DNA of 64,000 nt from Clostridium sp. DSM 17811 (GTDB taxonomy: Bacteria; Bacillota; Clostridia; Clostridiales; Clostridiaceae), in assembly GCF_018861905.1 (NCBI RefSeq), contig NZ_JAHLDU010000002.1, positions 62,001 to 126,000 on the forward strand, written 5' to 3'. The notes below the pieces were generated by a model, which had not been told where the DNA came from, made no database searches, and saw nothing but the letters and a program-made list of their open reading frames with translations. Position numbers and translations under genes: made by a program. Numbering within the stretch: the stretch's first letter is position 1; each line of letters opens with the position of its first letter. Positions 29,045 through 38,298 of this stretch are shown here, piece after piece.

Positions 29045-30733
29045 ATGAAGAATATGGCAAAAAAAAGATTGGGAGATTTATTAATTGAATCTGGAAAGAT
29101 AACTTCAGAGGAACTTAATAAAGTACTCAGAAGACAGCAAGGTAATGGAAAAAGGTTAGGAGAACTTCTTATTGAAGATGAGGTTTTAACCGAAGAAGAT
29201 ATTTTAGAAGTTCTAGAACAACAATTAAGCATAAAAAGAGTACGCTTAGATATGGAAGAGATAGATCAAAAAGTTGTTCAATTAATTCCAGAGGTTATTT
29301 CAAAAAAGTATAACTTAGTTGCTTTTGGTATAGAAGACAATAAAATAAAGGTTGCCATGTCTGATCCTTTAAATATATTTGCGATAGATGATGTTAAGAT
29401 ATCTTCAGGTTTTAATGTTGAAATATTTATTGCACTAACAAAAGATATTAAAAATGCAATTGATGTATATTACGCTAGTCAAAGCGCGAAGAAAGCCGCT
29501 GATGATTTATCGAAAGCTCAGGGAACAAAGGTTGATACGGAAGATAATAAAGCACAATTAGATGATATAAAAAGCGCTCCGGCGGTTAGACTTGTTGATT
29601 CTATAATAAGCGATGCAATAAAACTGAAAGCTAGTGATATCCATATAGAACCTTTTGAAAGTTATATAAAAATAAGATACAGAATAGACGGTACTTTAAA
29701 AGAAATATCTAAATACAATAAAGATATATTTAGTGCGTTTATAACTCGTATAAAAATACTAGCAGAATTAAATATTGCAGAAAAGAGGATACCACAAGAT
29801 GGTAGAATTTTAACAATTGTAGATAATAAGAAGGTAGATTTGCGGGTATCAACATTGCCGACAATTCATGGTGAGAAGGTTGTTATCCGGGTACTAGATA
29901 GAGAAAATTTCTTGGTTGGTAAAGAAAAACTTGGTATGAATGAAGATGACTTAGAAAAAGTAGCAAGAATACTTAAAAATCCATATGGAATAATTCTCGT
30001 CACAGGCCCTACAGGCAGTGGAAAATCAACTACACTATACACCCTATTAAGTGAATTAAATGATAATAGTAAAAATATTATAACGGTAGAGGACCCTGTA
30101 GAGTATATAGTTGATGGAATAAATCAAGTAAATGTAAATCCCAAAGCAGGACTAACCTTTGCATCTGGTTTAAGGTCGATTTTAAGACAAGATCCTGATG
30201 TTGTTATGATAGGTGAAATAAGGGATAATGAAACAGCAGAAATTGCTACAAGAGCATCTATAACTGGGCATATAGTGTTAAGTACAATACACACTAATGA
30301 TGCGCCTTCAGCAATTGTAAGACTTATAGATATGGATATACAACCTTACCTTGTAGCTAGTGCCATAGCAGGAATTATATCTCAAAGACTTGTAAAAAAA
30401 ATATGTCCAATGTGCTCCGAAGTTTACGTTGCCTCTGATTTTGAAAAAGAAATCCTAAACATTCACTCAGCGGAGGAGTTGCTTATTCACAAAGGTAAGG
30501 GATGTGGACACTGTAACAATACTGGATACTCAGGAAGAATAGGTGTATATGAAATAATGGAAGTAACCCGCACACACAGAGAATACATAATGCGTAACGC
30601 TAGTGTAGATGAGATAAGAGATATAAGTATAGAAAAAGGGATGAAAACGCTAAAAACATCATGTACTGATTTAGTACTAAAAGGAATGACAACGGTCGAG
30701 GAACTGGTTAAGATAGCGTTTTTGAAAGAATAG
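29045..30733 (+). CDS. pilB: Type IV pilus assembly ATPase PilB with MshEN-like c-di-GMP domain
   Basis: 562 residues, a cytoplasmic hexameric motor for pilus extension. Residues about 5-60 hold two successive MshEN-type motifs (KRLGDLLIESGKI... and KRLGELLIEDEVL..., each ending in L-x-x-Q), a known c-di-GMP-binding arrangement. Then follow Walker A GPTGSGKST (about 321-329), Walker B region DPDVVMIGEIRD (about 382-393), and a zinc-type tetra-cysteine CPMC...CGHC (about 453-489). AAAGGGG precedes the ATG. First gene of a nine-gene operon; the retraction ATPase PilT and prepilin peptidase are not in the window. Confidence 0.93.
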   Translation: MKNMAKKRLGDLLIESGKITSEELNKVLRRQQGNGKRLGELLIEDEVLTEEDILEVLEQQLSIKRVRLDMEEIDQKVVQLIPEVISKKYNLVAFGIEDNKIKVAMSDPLNIFAIDDVKISSGFNVEIFIALTKDIKNAIDVYYASQSAKKAADDLSKAQGTKVDTEDNKAQLDDIKSAPAVRLVDSIISDAIKLKASDIHIEPFESYIKIRYRIDGTLKEISKYNKDIFSAFITRIKILAELNIAEKRIPQDGRILTIVDNKKVDLRVSTLPTIHGEKVVIRVLDRENFLVGKEKLGMNEDDLEKVARILKNPYGIILVTGPTGSGKSTTLYTLLSELNDNSKNIITVEDPVEYIVDGINQVNVNPKAGLTFASGLRSILRQDPDVVMIGEIRDNETAEIATRASITGHIVLSTIHTNDAPSAIVRLIDMDIQPYLVASAIAGIISQRLVKKICPMCSEVYVASDFEKEILNIHSAEELLIHKGKGCGHCNNTGYSGRIGVYEIMEVTRTHREYIMRNASVDEIRDISIEKGMKTLKTSCTDLVLKGMTTVEELVKIAFLKE

Positions 30734-30744
30734 GGGTGGAGTAA

Positions 30745-31953
30745 GTGCCTACTTATAAGTATAAAGTTATGGACCATAAAGGTCAAAAAATAGAGGCAAT
30801 ATTTAAAGCTAATAGTAAAAATGAAGTGTTAGCCATGATAGAAGACAATAATTATTATCCAATAGAAATTAAAGAAGTGTTAGAACGTGAGCAGAAGGAT
30901 TTATTTGAATCCTTTGAGAAGGTTAAAACAAAGGATTTATACATTTTCTGCAGACAATTTTACACAATGATAAACGCAGGTGCTAATATTGCTAATGCGT
31001 TGGATGTTTTAAAAAAGCAAACTGAAAATAAAAAACTTAAAAAAAGCTTATACGAAGTTCATGATGATTTGCAAAAGGGGGTTGCTCTTTCAGATTCACT
31101 TTCAAAACATAAAGATGTGTTTCCAGATTTACTTATAAATATGATAAATACAGGAGAAGTCAGTGGTAACCTTGATACAATAATGAATAGAATGGCATCC
31201 CATTTTGAAAAAGAAAACAAAATAAATAATCAACTTAAAAGTGCTATGGTTTATCCAATGGTACTCGGAGGTTTATCAGTTGTAATAGTAATTTTCCTTC
31301 TAACATTTATAATGCCTACATTTACAGGGATGTTTACAAGTTCGGGGGTAGCGTTACCAGCACCTACGAGAATAATTATGGAAATAAGTCAATTTATACA
31401 AACTAAATGGTACATTTTAATTGCGATTATTGGTGGAGCAATTTATGGTATGAAGAGTTATGTCAAAACTCCACAAGGTAGATTATCAATAGATGGATTA
31501 AAGTTGAAATTGCCAATAATTAAAGATATTACAGAGAAGGCAATAGTATCTAGATTTACTAGAACTTTATCTACTGTAATTGCTAGTGGTGTACCTTTGG
31601 TACAAGCATTAGAAGTAGTTCAAAAGGTAGTTGGAAATAAAGTAGCAGAAAATGCTTTAGAAAAAATCAAAGAAAAAGTAGTAAGAGGAGTATCTTTAGC
31701 GGAAGCATTAGGAGTAGAAGCAATATTCCCAGCAATGTTACATTCCATGATAAAAATAGGAGAAGAGTCTGGTTCACTAGATGATATATTGGACAAGACA
31801 GCAAATTTTTATGATGAGGAATTAGAAACATCACTAAAAAAAATGACTACAATGATAGAACCACTTATGATAATAGTAATGGGAGTTGTTATAGGATTTA
31901 TAGTAATAGCAATGATGATGCCAATTATGGATATGTCTAGTACGGTTCATTAA
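30745..31953 (+). CDS. pilC: Type IV pilus inner membrane platform protein PilC
   Basis: 402 residues starting at GTG, 11 bases after pilB. It has two GspF domains (about 65-190 and 270-395), each with FxRQF/SRFTRTLS-type starts, and three membrane helices including a hydrophobic C-terminus. It forms the membrane platform that couples the PilB motor to pilin insertion. VSGNLDTIMNRMA and ESGSLDDILDKTA are the duplicated family motifs. Full length. Confidence 0.93.
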   Translation: MPTYKYKVMDHKGQKIEAIFKANSKNEVLAMIEDNNYYPIEIKEVLEREQKDLFESFEKVKTKDLYIFCRQFYTMINAGANIANALDVLKKQTENKKLKKSLYEVHDDLQKGVALSDSLSKHKDVFPDLLINMINTGEVSGNLDTIMNRMASHFEKENKINNQLKSAMVYPMVLGGLSVVIVIFLLTFIMPTFTGMFTSSGVALPAPTRIIMEISQFIQTKWYILIAIIGGAIYGMKSYVKTPQGRLSIDGLKLKLPIIKDITEKAIVSRFTRTLSTVIASGVPLVQALEVVQKVVGNKVAENALEKIKEKVVRGVSLAEALGVEAIFPAMLHSMIKIGEESGSLDDILDKTANFYDEELETSLKKMTTMIEPLMIIVMGVVIGFIVIAMMMPIMDMSSTVH

Positions 31954-31970
31954 TAGTTTGATTAATATGA

Positions 31971-32034
31971 TAAAACTACAAAACAAAGGCATGAAAATTA
32001 TAAATATTAGTAGCATCAAGGTTTTGTAGTTTTA
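31971..32034 (+). other. 14-bp perfect stem with 36-base loop between pilC and pilin gene
   Basis: TAAAACTACAAAAC at 31971-31984 and its exact complement at 32021-32034. There is no T-run after it. Being between the low-need platform gene and the high-need pilin gene, it may be an RNA stability or processing element, or a partial terminator. Confidence 0.55.
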
Positions 32035-32078
32035 GCATTATTATATATTTAAAATTTATTTATTAGGGGGAATTATTA

Positions 32079-32507
32079 ATGGAAATGAGCTTAAGGAAAA
32101 TGGATGTAATTAAGAAAAAAAAGAGGAAAGGTTTTACATTGATTGAACTTATTGTTGTTATTGCGATTATTGGTATTTTAGCAGCGATAATGATACCAAA
32201 GTTTTCCGGATTTCAGGATAAAGCAACAAGAACTCAGGTTGTTACTGATGGTAAACAAATTGCAACAGCTCTTCAATCATTAATGGCGGAAGGAACTGTT
32301 ACAGCTGTCACAACATCTACGAACGTTGCTACTGATCCAGTAATAAAGTTGTCGGGTGTTCCAACTAGTAGGATTACTGGCTTAATTTATGCTGCTGATG
32401 GTACTTTTACACTTACTTCAACTGTTAAGAATAAAGATGGTACAGCTTTTGTAGCATCAAGAACGACAAGTGGTTCAGACTTGCTTTCTGTAACGGTTGC
32501 CCCATAA
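32079..32507 (+). CDS. pilA: Major type IV pilin
   Basis: 142 residues. The leader of 18 residues is long and basic and ends in KKKKRKG; cleavage after Gly18 gives FTLIELIVVIAIIGILAAI with Glu at position 5 of the mature chain, as in all classical pilins. The mature protein is about 124 residues with a Thr/Ser-rich, cysteine-free C-terminal domain. AGGGGG precedes the ATG. It would be processed by a prepilin peptidase encoded elsewhere and polymerised by PilB/PilC. Its small size suits the main subunit. Confidence 0.9.
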   Translation: MEMSLRKMDVIKKKKRKGFTLIELIVVIAIIGILAAIMIPKFSGFQDKATRTQVVTDGKQIATALQSLMAEGTVTAVTTSTNVATDPVIKLSGVPTSRITGLIYAADGTFTLTSTVKNKDGTAFVASRTTSGSDLLSVTVAP

Positions 32508-32943
32508 GTTTTTAGAACAGGTTCAACCGTTTGGGTTGGACAAATCCATCCGGTTGATTGAGTGAAAACTAATTTATATGCAACTTTTAAATATACATCT
32601 TGCATATAATAGTTACATTATTATTAAATAACGATTTAAACCAAAATTTTATCGATATTAATATGGAGACTAAGAGATTTTTGCTGAAAAATGAAATTTA
32701 ATTGTTAAAACTTGGACGTATTTTTAGTTTCTACTCAGCTTGCTGATTGGTCATTAAAAAACAGTTATATTAATTTAAGCGTCAGCAATGATCTCTACTG
32801 GTAGAACAACTTACAAAGGTCAATAATTTAAGGTATCAAATGTAAACTTTCAGTTCTTGTTAATACCTCAAGGTAATTAACACAAGAACTGAAAGTATAT
32901 ACTAATTGTCCAACTAACTAAACAAAAAAAGAGGTGACTACTC
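32508..32943. other. Intergenic region between pilin and pilM genes
   Basis: About 435 bases. It holds a hairpin soon after the pilin stop (CAACCG...CGGTTG with inner TGGA/TCCA, about 32527-32559) and a long stem-loop near pilM (separate entry). A short frame at 32779-32826 (ASAMISTGRTTYKGQ then stop) looks vaguely like a pilin end but is preceded by a stop. No promoter could be assigned with confidence. Confidence 0.4.
32846..32896 (+). other. Stem-loop in the pilM leader
   Basis: ACTTTCAGTTCTTGT pairs with ACAAGAACTGAAAGT, with a second small stem TACCT/AGGTA inside. No T-run follows, so it is an RNA structure or weak terminator between pilin and pilM. Confidence 0.55.
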
Positions 32944-34029
32944 ATGTTCAACTCAAAAGTCTTATCCTTAGACATAGGTTCACAAAATACAAAAATAGTT
33001 TTAGGAACACAGCATAGAAAAAATATTGTTATAGAAAAAGCCATTACGATGATTACACCAGAAGGATGTTATAATGATGGTAATATTTTAGATGTAACCA
33101 AATTAAAAGATGAAATTTTAGACGTTTTGCAAGCTGAAAATATAAGATGTAAAAATATTATTATCACTACCAAAAGTACAACAGTTATAACTAGAGACAT
33201 CGATATCCCTGTAGCAAAAAAAGAGGATATGGATTCTATAATAAAGTTTCAAATGGAAAGATATTTACCAATTAAATTTGATGATTACATAATGCAATAT
33301 AAAATATTAGAAGAGTTTGAAGATGAAAACATAAAACAGGCAAAATTTGCAGTAGTAGTATATCCTAAAATCATGGTAGATGGATATTATAAATTAGTGA
33401 AAGAATTAAATGGCAATGCTGTAGCGTTAGATATAAGCTCAAATAGCATTAATAAGTTATTTATTAATAATATACAAGTTAACGATGAAAATTTCAGTTC
33501 AGAAGATACTGTTGCAGTTATAGATTTAGGACATGATTTTACAAATGTAAATATTATTTCGGATGGTAATGTGTTGTTTACTAGAATTATTAATTATGGT
33601 GGTTCCCATATAGATGTAGATATTGCTAAGCAATTATCTATTTCAGAAGAGGAAGCAGAGGATCAAAAATTTAAAAATTGTAATTTAGAAAGGGAATCTT
33701 TAAGTGGTATGCAGAGTTCAATGGTAAACGATATTGCGAAAGCACAAGTAAGAAATTGGATTCGTGAAATAGAGAAATTACTCAATTATTATAAAAATAA
33801 AAAACAAGGAAATAAAATAGATAAAATATATATTTACGGAGGAAGTTCAAATCTTAAAGGTATAGAAATATTTATGAAAGACGTTGTAAACTTACCTGTT
33901 ACTCAAATTCATAGCTTAAGTAATGTAAATTGCTCTAAAATAAATGCAGCTAATGTAGATTCAGCTAGAATAGATGAGGAATTAAGCAAATATTTGAATG
34001 CTATAGGAGCGATAATAAGACTGAGGTAG
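32944..34029 (+). CDS. pilM: Type IV pilus assembly protein PilM (actin-like)
   Basis: 361 residues with an actin/FtsA-type nucleotide fold: LSLDIGSQNTKIVLG near the N-terminus, VAVIDLGHDFTNVNII in the middle and IYIYGGSSNLKGI near the C-terminus. In known systems PilM sits on the cytoplasmic side and binds the N-terminus of PilN, linking the PilN/PilO pair to the motor. AAGAGGTGAC precedes the ATG. It is followed directly by pilN and pilO in the standard order. Confidence 0.9.
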   Translation: MFNSKVLSLDIGSQNTKIVLGTQHRKNIVIEKAITMITPEGCYNDGNILDVTKLKDEILDVLQAENIRCKNIIITTKSTTVITRDIDIPVAKKEDMDSIIKFQMERYLPIKFDDYIMQYKILEEFEDENIKQAKFAVVVYPKIMVDGYYKLVKELNGNAVALDISSNSINKLFINNIQVNDENFSSEDTVAVIDLGHDFTNVNIISDGNVLFTRIINYGGSHIDVDIAKQLSISEEEAEDQKFKNCNLERESLSGMQSSMVNDIAKAQVRNWIREIEKLLNYYKNKKQGNKIDKIYIYGGSSNLKGIEIFMKDVVNLPVTQIHSLSNVNCSKINAANVDSARIDEELSKYLNAIGAIIRLR

Positions 34030-34038
34030 GTGAGATTT

Positions 34039-34611
34039 ATGAACGATTTTAACTTTTTTGACGCTTATACAGGAATTAAAAAAGATTTTAAAAAAGAATA
34101 TTTTTATGCTGCTATAGTATCTGCGAGTTTAGTCTTATTAATTATTTTTACATATGCATCTAATTATTTTAACATAAGTAAGTTAAATTCTGAAATTACG
34201 AATATACAGCAAAATTTAAATTCGAAAGAAAATATTGCTAAGTTAAATGAGATAGGAAATGAAGAAAAAAAGTTAGCTATAATGAACAAGTACTATAGCG
34301 TAGTATCCAATATCAGTGAGGGTATAAATAATAAAGATTTTGTAGGTAGTAAAGTAATAGATAAAATAAATTCTTGCGTTCCGGAAGGTGTAGATTTTAA
34401 AGTTATGACCTTGGATGCTAATGGAGTGCAAATTCAAGCTGAAGCAAAAGATAGAGAAGCAATAGCGGTGTTTGAGCGCACTTTAAGAAATTTAGATTTT
34501 GTAAAAGAAGTACAAATTGATAGTATAAATTCATCATCTACAGATAATGAGAAATTTACTTTTAATGTAAAGTGTACTTTGAAGGACGTTGATAATTATG
34601 AAGGTAACTAA
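34039..34611 (+). CDS. pilN: Type IV pilus assembly protein PilN
   Basis: About 190 residues. A short cytoplasmic N-terminus with NFFDAY (the PilM-binding type of segment, usually INLLP in Gram-negatives), one membrane helix at about 22-42, a coiled coil at 45-75 and a ferredoxin-like outer domain. GTG at 34030 is in frame, but AGGTGAG sits before the ATG at 34039. Overlaps pilO by 14 bases. Standard partner of PilM and PilO. Confidence 0.85.
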   Translation: MNDFNFFDAYTGIKKDFKKEYFYAAIVSASLVLLIIFTYASNYFNISKLNSEITNIQQNLNSKENIAKLNEIGNEEKKLAIMNKYYSVVSNISEGINNKDFVGSKVIDKINSCVPEGVDFKVMTLDANGVQIQAEAKDREAIAVFERTLRNLDFVKEVQIDSINSSSTDNEKFTFNVKCTLKDVDNYEGN

Positions 34612-35881
34612 AAGGGAACAAGTATTAATAGGAGTTTTATTAATAGTGGTATTATGTTATGGGTTTTATAACTTTGTCTTTTTGAAACAAAATCAAAAGA
34701 TAACTGAATTAAAAGCCAGTAAAGATTCATATTCGCAAAAATGGGAGTTAGCTAAGGCAAAGATAATGTCAGAAAATGAAAGAAAAGAACAGTATAAAAA
34801 TTTAAATTCTAAAATATTTAATGCAACAGGTATGCTATTTCCATCACTAGAGCAGGAAAAAATCATAGTGATATTAGATAAAATGATTAAAAATAGTAAT
34901 TTTCAAGCAGATGTATTAGCGTTTTCAGAAGTAAGTAGTGGAAACAATGTTGTAGATACGACAAAAACTGTAAATAATGAAGATAAAAGCAAAAATACTA
35001 CAAATGAATTAGACAAATTAGTAAACGACTTTAATGGAACAGCTAAAAACGAAACTAATATTACTAGTAAGAAGACTAATGACTCGAAGATTATTGGCGC
35101 ATATAAAATGGAAGTTACACTTAAATTTAAGGGTGTGTACGATGAATTTATAAGTTTTATAGGGCAAGTAGAAAATTACGATAAAAAGATAATTATAAAA
35201 AGCATAACACTAACTGGGGCAGAGGGCAGTGAAGTATCAGGAACTATTATATTAGACTTTTATGGTGTTCCTAAACTCAATAATAATGATGACTTTAAGT
35301 GGAATTATAAAAAACCAGGTGGTAGTGAAAATCCTTTTTTTCAAAGTCCGACTACATCACTAATTAATAATGAGATAACACCAAATGATGAAAATAACAC
35401 AGTGACAAAAAATGGAGGAACGGCAACGAAGGATGATAACAAAAGTGATTTTGTTTTATATGCAAAACCTAAAACACCTGATTTGAATACTGTAACAATT
35501 GAAAGGGGAAAAGATGAGTCAAAGTTATCATATATTTATGTTGATAATGCTGGGGTAGAGCCAGTAGAGTTTTATTTTACTCAAATTGGTACTAAATATT
35601 TTTATAAATATAAAACAAGTAAAGAAACATATCCTAAAGATTTTAGTAAGCCTATTGAATTTGTACCTATTGGAAAAAATATAATTCTAGACATTTTTTC
35701 ACAAAAAAGAGGCCAAGGCTCAGATTTATCAGCAGCAAATATTAAAATTACAAATGATACTGATAAAAAAGTTGATGTCGATATTTTAGATGATGATAAA
35801 AACAAACCACGAGTGAATATAATAAAAGAAAAAGGCGATATTTCTGTTGTTAGAAATTATATTCAATATGTTAATAAGTGA
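34598..35881 (+). CDS. pilO: PilO-like pilus protein with long C-terminal extension
   Basis: About 427 residues, twice the usual PilO length. A membrane helix (9-29) and coiled coil (33-60) are followed by a PilO-like core split by a Lys/Asn/Thr-rich linker at about 118-165. From about residue 240 there is an added segment containing ENPFFQSP, a disordered Asn/Thr/Asp linker and a final domain of ~125 residues rich in beta-type sequence. In Gram-negative systems PilP carries a similar N-P-F-type linker, so the tail may do a PilP-like job; this is inference. The ATG at 34598 is preferred over the TTG at 34589 because of GAAGGA upstream. Confidence 0.75.
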   Translation: MKVTKREQVLIGVLLIVVLCYGFYNFVFLKQNQKITELKASKDSYSQKWELAKAKIMSENERKEQYKNLNSKIFNATGMLFPSLEQEKIIVILDKMIKNSNFQADVLAFSEVSSGNNVVDTTKTVNNEDKSKNTTNELDKLVNDFNGTAKNETNITSKKTNDSKIIGAYKMEVTLKFKGVYDEFISFIGQVENYDKKIIIKSITLTGAEGSEVSGTIILDFYGVPKLNNNDDFKWNYKKPGGSENPFFQSPTTSLINNEITPNDENNTVTKNGGTATKDDNKSDFVLYAKPKTPDLNTVTIERGKDESKLSYIYVDNAGVEPVEFYFTQIGTKYFYKYKTSKETYPKDFSKPIEFVPIGKNIILDIFSQKRGQGSDLSAANIKITNDTDKKVDVDILDDDKNKPRVNIIKEKGDISVVRNYIQYVNK

Positions 35882-36168
35882 ATAGAAATATTTAGAAGTT
35901 TGAGGTGATTTTGTTGCTAATCCATTTTGAAACTAAACATAAATTATAATATCAAAAAATGTTAGGAGAGATTATTGATATAAATGTGTAATTAGTATGG
36001 AGAAAGTAAGAGGGTGAAACCAATTATTATTACGAGTAATTACTATATTTAAGTAACTATTAGTAATAAGTTATGTTATAGAATCAAGTATGTTAAAGCT
36101 TGAAATAATAGTCTGTATAATGTTAAATAACCAATACTAATATTAAAAAATTGTTAGGAGAGGTTTTA
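35882..36168. other. Intergenic region before minor pilin genes
   Basis: About 285 bases without a credible gene. TGTTAGGAGAG occurs twice (near 35959 and at 36153-36162, the latter being the ribosome-binding site of the next gene), each after an A-run. The first copy leads only into a frame closed after two codons. A 12-codon frame behind GAGGTGATT (from 35911) is also present. These may be remains of an older start region. Confidence 0.3.
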
Positions 36169-37362
36169 ATGCAAAAAAAAAGGAAAGGTGCATCTCTTTT
36201 AGTGGTAATTGCTATAACAGGAATTGTTACAATTATATGTGCGACGTTAGGTACTGCTATGATTTTTGAAAACAAACATTCAATAAGACAAGAAAAGAAG
36301 ACTCAGGCTTATTTTATTGCTAAAGCTGGGGCAGCTGCTACTGTAAAAGCATTAAGTACAATGAATACATCTGATATAGAATCAGCGATAGTATCTTCTC
36401 CAACACACTCGATAGTATCTGATGATACTAAATTTGGAGTGGGTAAGTTTAAAACAACTATAACTAAAGTAGATGATAGCTTGAGTGTTACTTCTGTTGG
36501 AGAGGTGTTATATGGAGCTAATGATAATGTTACAGATAGCGTCACTTCAGTATTAACAAAGGTTACAAGTGCTGGAGTAACCACGAACTCCGCCATATTT
36601 GGTGTTAACAGTATTAATGTTAATCAAGGATGTTCTCCGGGGAATATTATTGGGGATATAGGGACTAGTTCGACGAATAATGGAGCTATTTATTATTTTG
36701 CTGATAACCTCATTAATGGTTCTATATGCATTCCTATAAGTGGAGATGGTAGTAAAATTGTAACAAAATCAAGTTGGACAGGCGACAAGACAATAAAAAA
36801 AGCTAATAACAGTTATATAGATGCACCTTTCCCAGAGACTTTAACTAGTATGGGAACATTTACTACTGGCAATGGTAATAACAAAAGTATTAATGCTGGT
36901 ACTTGCTATAATGAAATTAAAATAGAGAACAACTCGATACTTACGATTAATATTGGATCTGGTGATAATAAACTTAGAATAAAAAAACTGTCGCTTGCAG
37001 GTAACATTATAATAAATGGTACAGGAAGGTTATTACTATATGTAGATGACTATATTTTAACTGGTTGGGGAAGTAAAATTAATTATGTTAATGGCGAAGA
37101 AGATTGCAGTAAATTAGTTTTATACAATAATGCGCTTAAACTTGATCTAAATAATGGCGTTAAGATTAACGGAGAAATATATGCACCAAATACAATAATA
37201 AATTTAGATGGTGGAGTAGAAATTAAAGGGTCAATTGTAGGCAAGGATATTAATGTAACGGGGGGGGCTAAAGTTACATTTATATCATGTTCAATTCCGA
37301 TACCAACCGGAGATACAGGAGGAACAGGTGGATCTGGTTATCAACAAAGATATTGGAAGTAG
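36169..37362 (+). CDS. Large minor pilin, PilX-like, with bactofilin-like tail
   Basis: About 397 residues. The N-terminus MQKKRKG-ASLLVVIAITGIV is a prepilin-type signal with cleavage after Gly7, although the mature start is Ala and there is no Glu at position 5. The C-terminal part (about 240-380) has repeating beta strands (INGEIYAPNTIINLDGG, IKGSIVGKDINVTGG) like the DUF7305/bactofilin-type domains found on PilX-like proteins. The end is Gly/Thr-rich. A frame start at 36151 (TTG) exists, but GTTAGGAGAGG fits the ATG at 36169. Probably a tip or priming subunit of the pilus. Confidence 0.78.
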   Translation: MQKKRKGASLLVVIAITGIVTIICATLGTAMIFENKHSIRQEKKTQAYFIAKAGAAATVKALSTMNTSDIESAIVSSPTHSIVSDDTKFGVGKFKTTITKVDDSLSVTSVGEVLYGANDNVTDSVTSVLTKVTSAGVTTNSAIFGVNSINVNQGCSPGNIIGDIGTSSTNNGAIYYFADNLINGSICIPISGDGSKIVTKSSWTGDKTIKKANNSYIDAPFPETLTSMGTFTTGNGNNKSINAGTCYNEIKIENNSILTINIGSGDNKLRIKKLSLAGNIIINGTGRLLLYVDDYILTGWGSKINYVNGEEDCSKLVLYNNALKLDLNNGVKINGEIYAPNTIINLDGGVEIKGSIVGKDINVTGGAKVTFISCSIPIPTGDTGGTGGSGYQQRYWK

Positions 37363-37386
37363 AAATGAATCTTAGGGAGTGAAATT

Positions 37387-37752
37387 ATGATAGATTGCAC
37401 AAAAAAAAGAGGATTTTCCATAGTTGAGGAAATGGTGGCAATAGCAATAATTATGTTAATTATAGTTATTTTTATGAATTCGTTATCATTTAACACTAAA
37501 ATTGTTTTTCAAAGTGGAAATAGAACTAAAGATATTTCAGAAGCTCAAAATAAACTTGGTAGTGCAATTCAAAGTGGAGGTTCAAGTATGGTGGATGTAA
37601 CAGTGGGCACGAGTAGTTATTCTAAAAATATTACATTAAATTTAGGCTCATTGGGGTCAAATATTCATATACCAGGTATTACTTATACCTATACTGATGC
37701 TACTGGTAAAAATAAGACAGAGTTATCAACTTTTTTACCTGATAATAAATAA
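37387..37752 (+). CDS. Minor pilin, PilV-like
   Basis: 121 residues. MIDCTKKRG is cut before FSIVEEMVAIAIIMLII, with Glu at mature position 5. A short variable domain follows. It lies 24 bases after the PilX-like gene behind AGGGAGTG and before another pseudopilin, the usual V/W/X cluster of minor pilins thought to initiate pilus assembly. The precise V/W naming is by position and size. Confidence 0.75.
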   Translation: MIDCTKKRGFSIVEEMVAIAIIMLIIVIFMNSLSFNTKIVFQSGNRTKDISEAQNKLGSAIQSGGSSMVDVTVGTSSYSKNITLNLGSLGSNIHIPGITYTYTDATGKNKTELSTFLPDNK

Positions 37753-37779
37753 ACTTAACTTAAAAATAAGGAGATCAAT

Positions 37780-38298
37780 ATGAATAAGTATTCTAATAAA
37801 AAAGGCATTACTTTAATAGAACTTATAATTGTTATTCCTATCTCGATAATTGTACTTATCTTATCATTTTCACTTTATAGTTTTACCAATAAAGTTTATA
37901 GCCGATCTATAAGTGAAAGTTATAATCAGCAAGACGTAAGATTTGTCGCTGATTATATCATGAAAGAATTAAGAAATGCCAAGGTGATTAGTAAAGACCC
38001 TATAGTTGTAAATCCTCAAGTTAATTATTTCTCTCTAAGTTTAGTGGGTCAACAGTTAGTTAAAATGAGTTATGTTGGGGAAGGTACAACGATTAGTAAA
38101 ATAGGAGCTAAAATCACTAGTTTATCGTTTTTACCGTGTGATGATTATGGCATGTTAAGGTTTAATGTTTCTGATACAACTAATGGTATAAATTATAATT
38201 CTAATTTTGAGTTTATGCTGGAGAATTCTATCGGCACTGTAAAAATAATACCATTAAGCGAATCTTCTCATACGATTATATATTATACAAAGTATTGA
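37780..38298 (+). CDS. Minor pilin, PilW-like
   Basis: 172 residues. MNKYSNKKG is cut before ITLIELIIVIPISIIVLIL, with Glu at mature position 5; the proline at about residue 19 is unusual within the helix. QQDVRFVADYIMKELRNA resembles the PilW family. TAAGGAGAT precedes the ATG. Last gene of the pilus operon. Confidence 0.78.
   Translation: MNKYSNKKGITLIELIIVIPISIIVLILSFSLYSFTNKVYSRSISESYNQQDVRFVADYIMKELRNAKVISKDPIVVNPQVNYFSLSLVGQQLVKMSYVGEGTTISKIGAKITSLSFLPCDDYGMLRFNVSDTTNGINYNSNFEFMLENSIGTVKIIPLSESSHTIIYYTKY

Noticed and set aside
32779-32826. Possible pilin C-terminal remnant (ASAMISTGRTTYKGQ)
   Set aside because: A stop codon precedes it directly and the similarity to a pilin end is only an impression; chance is equally likely.
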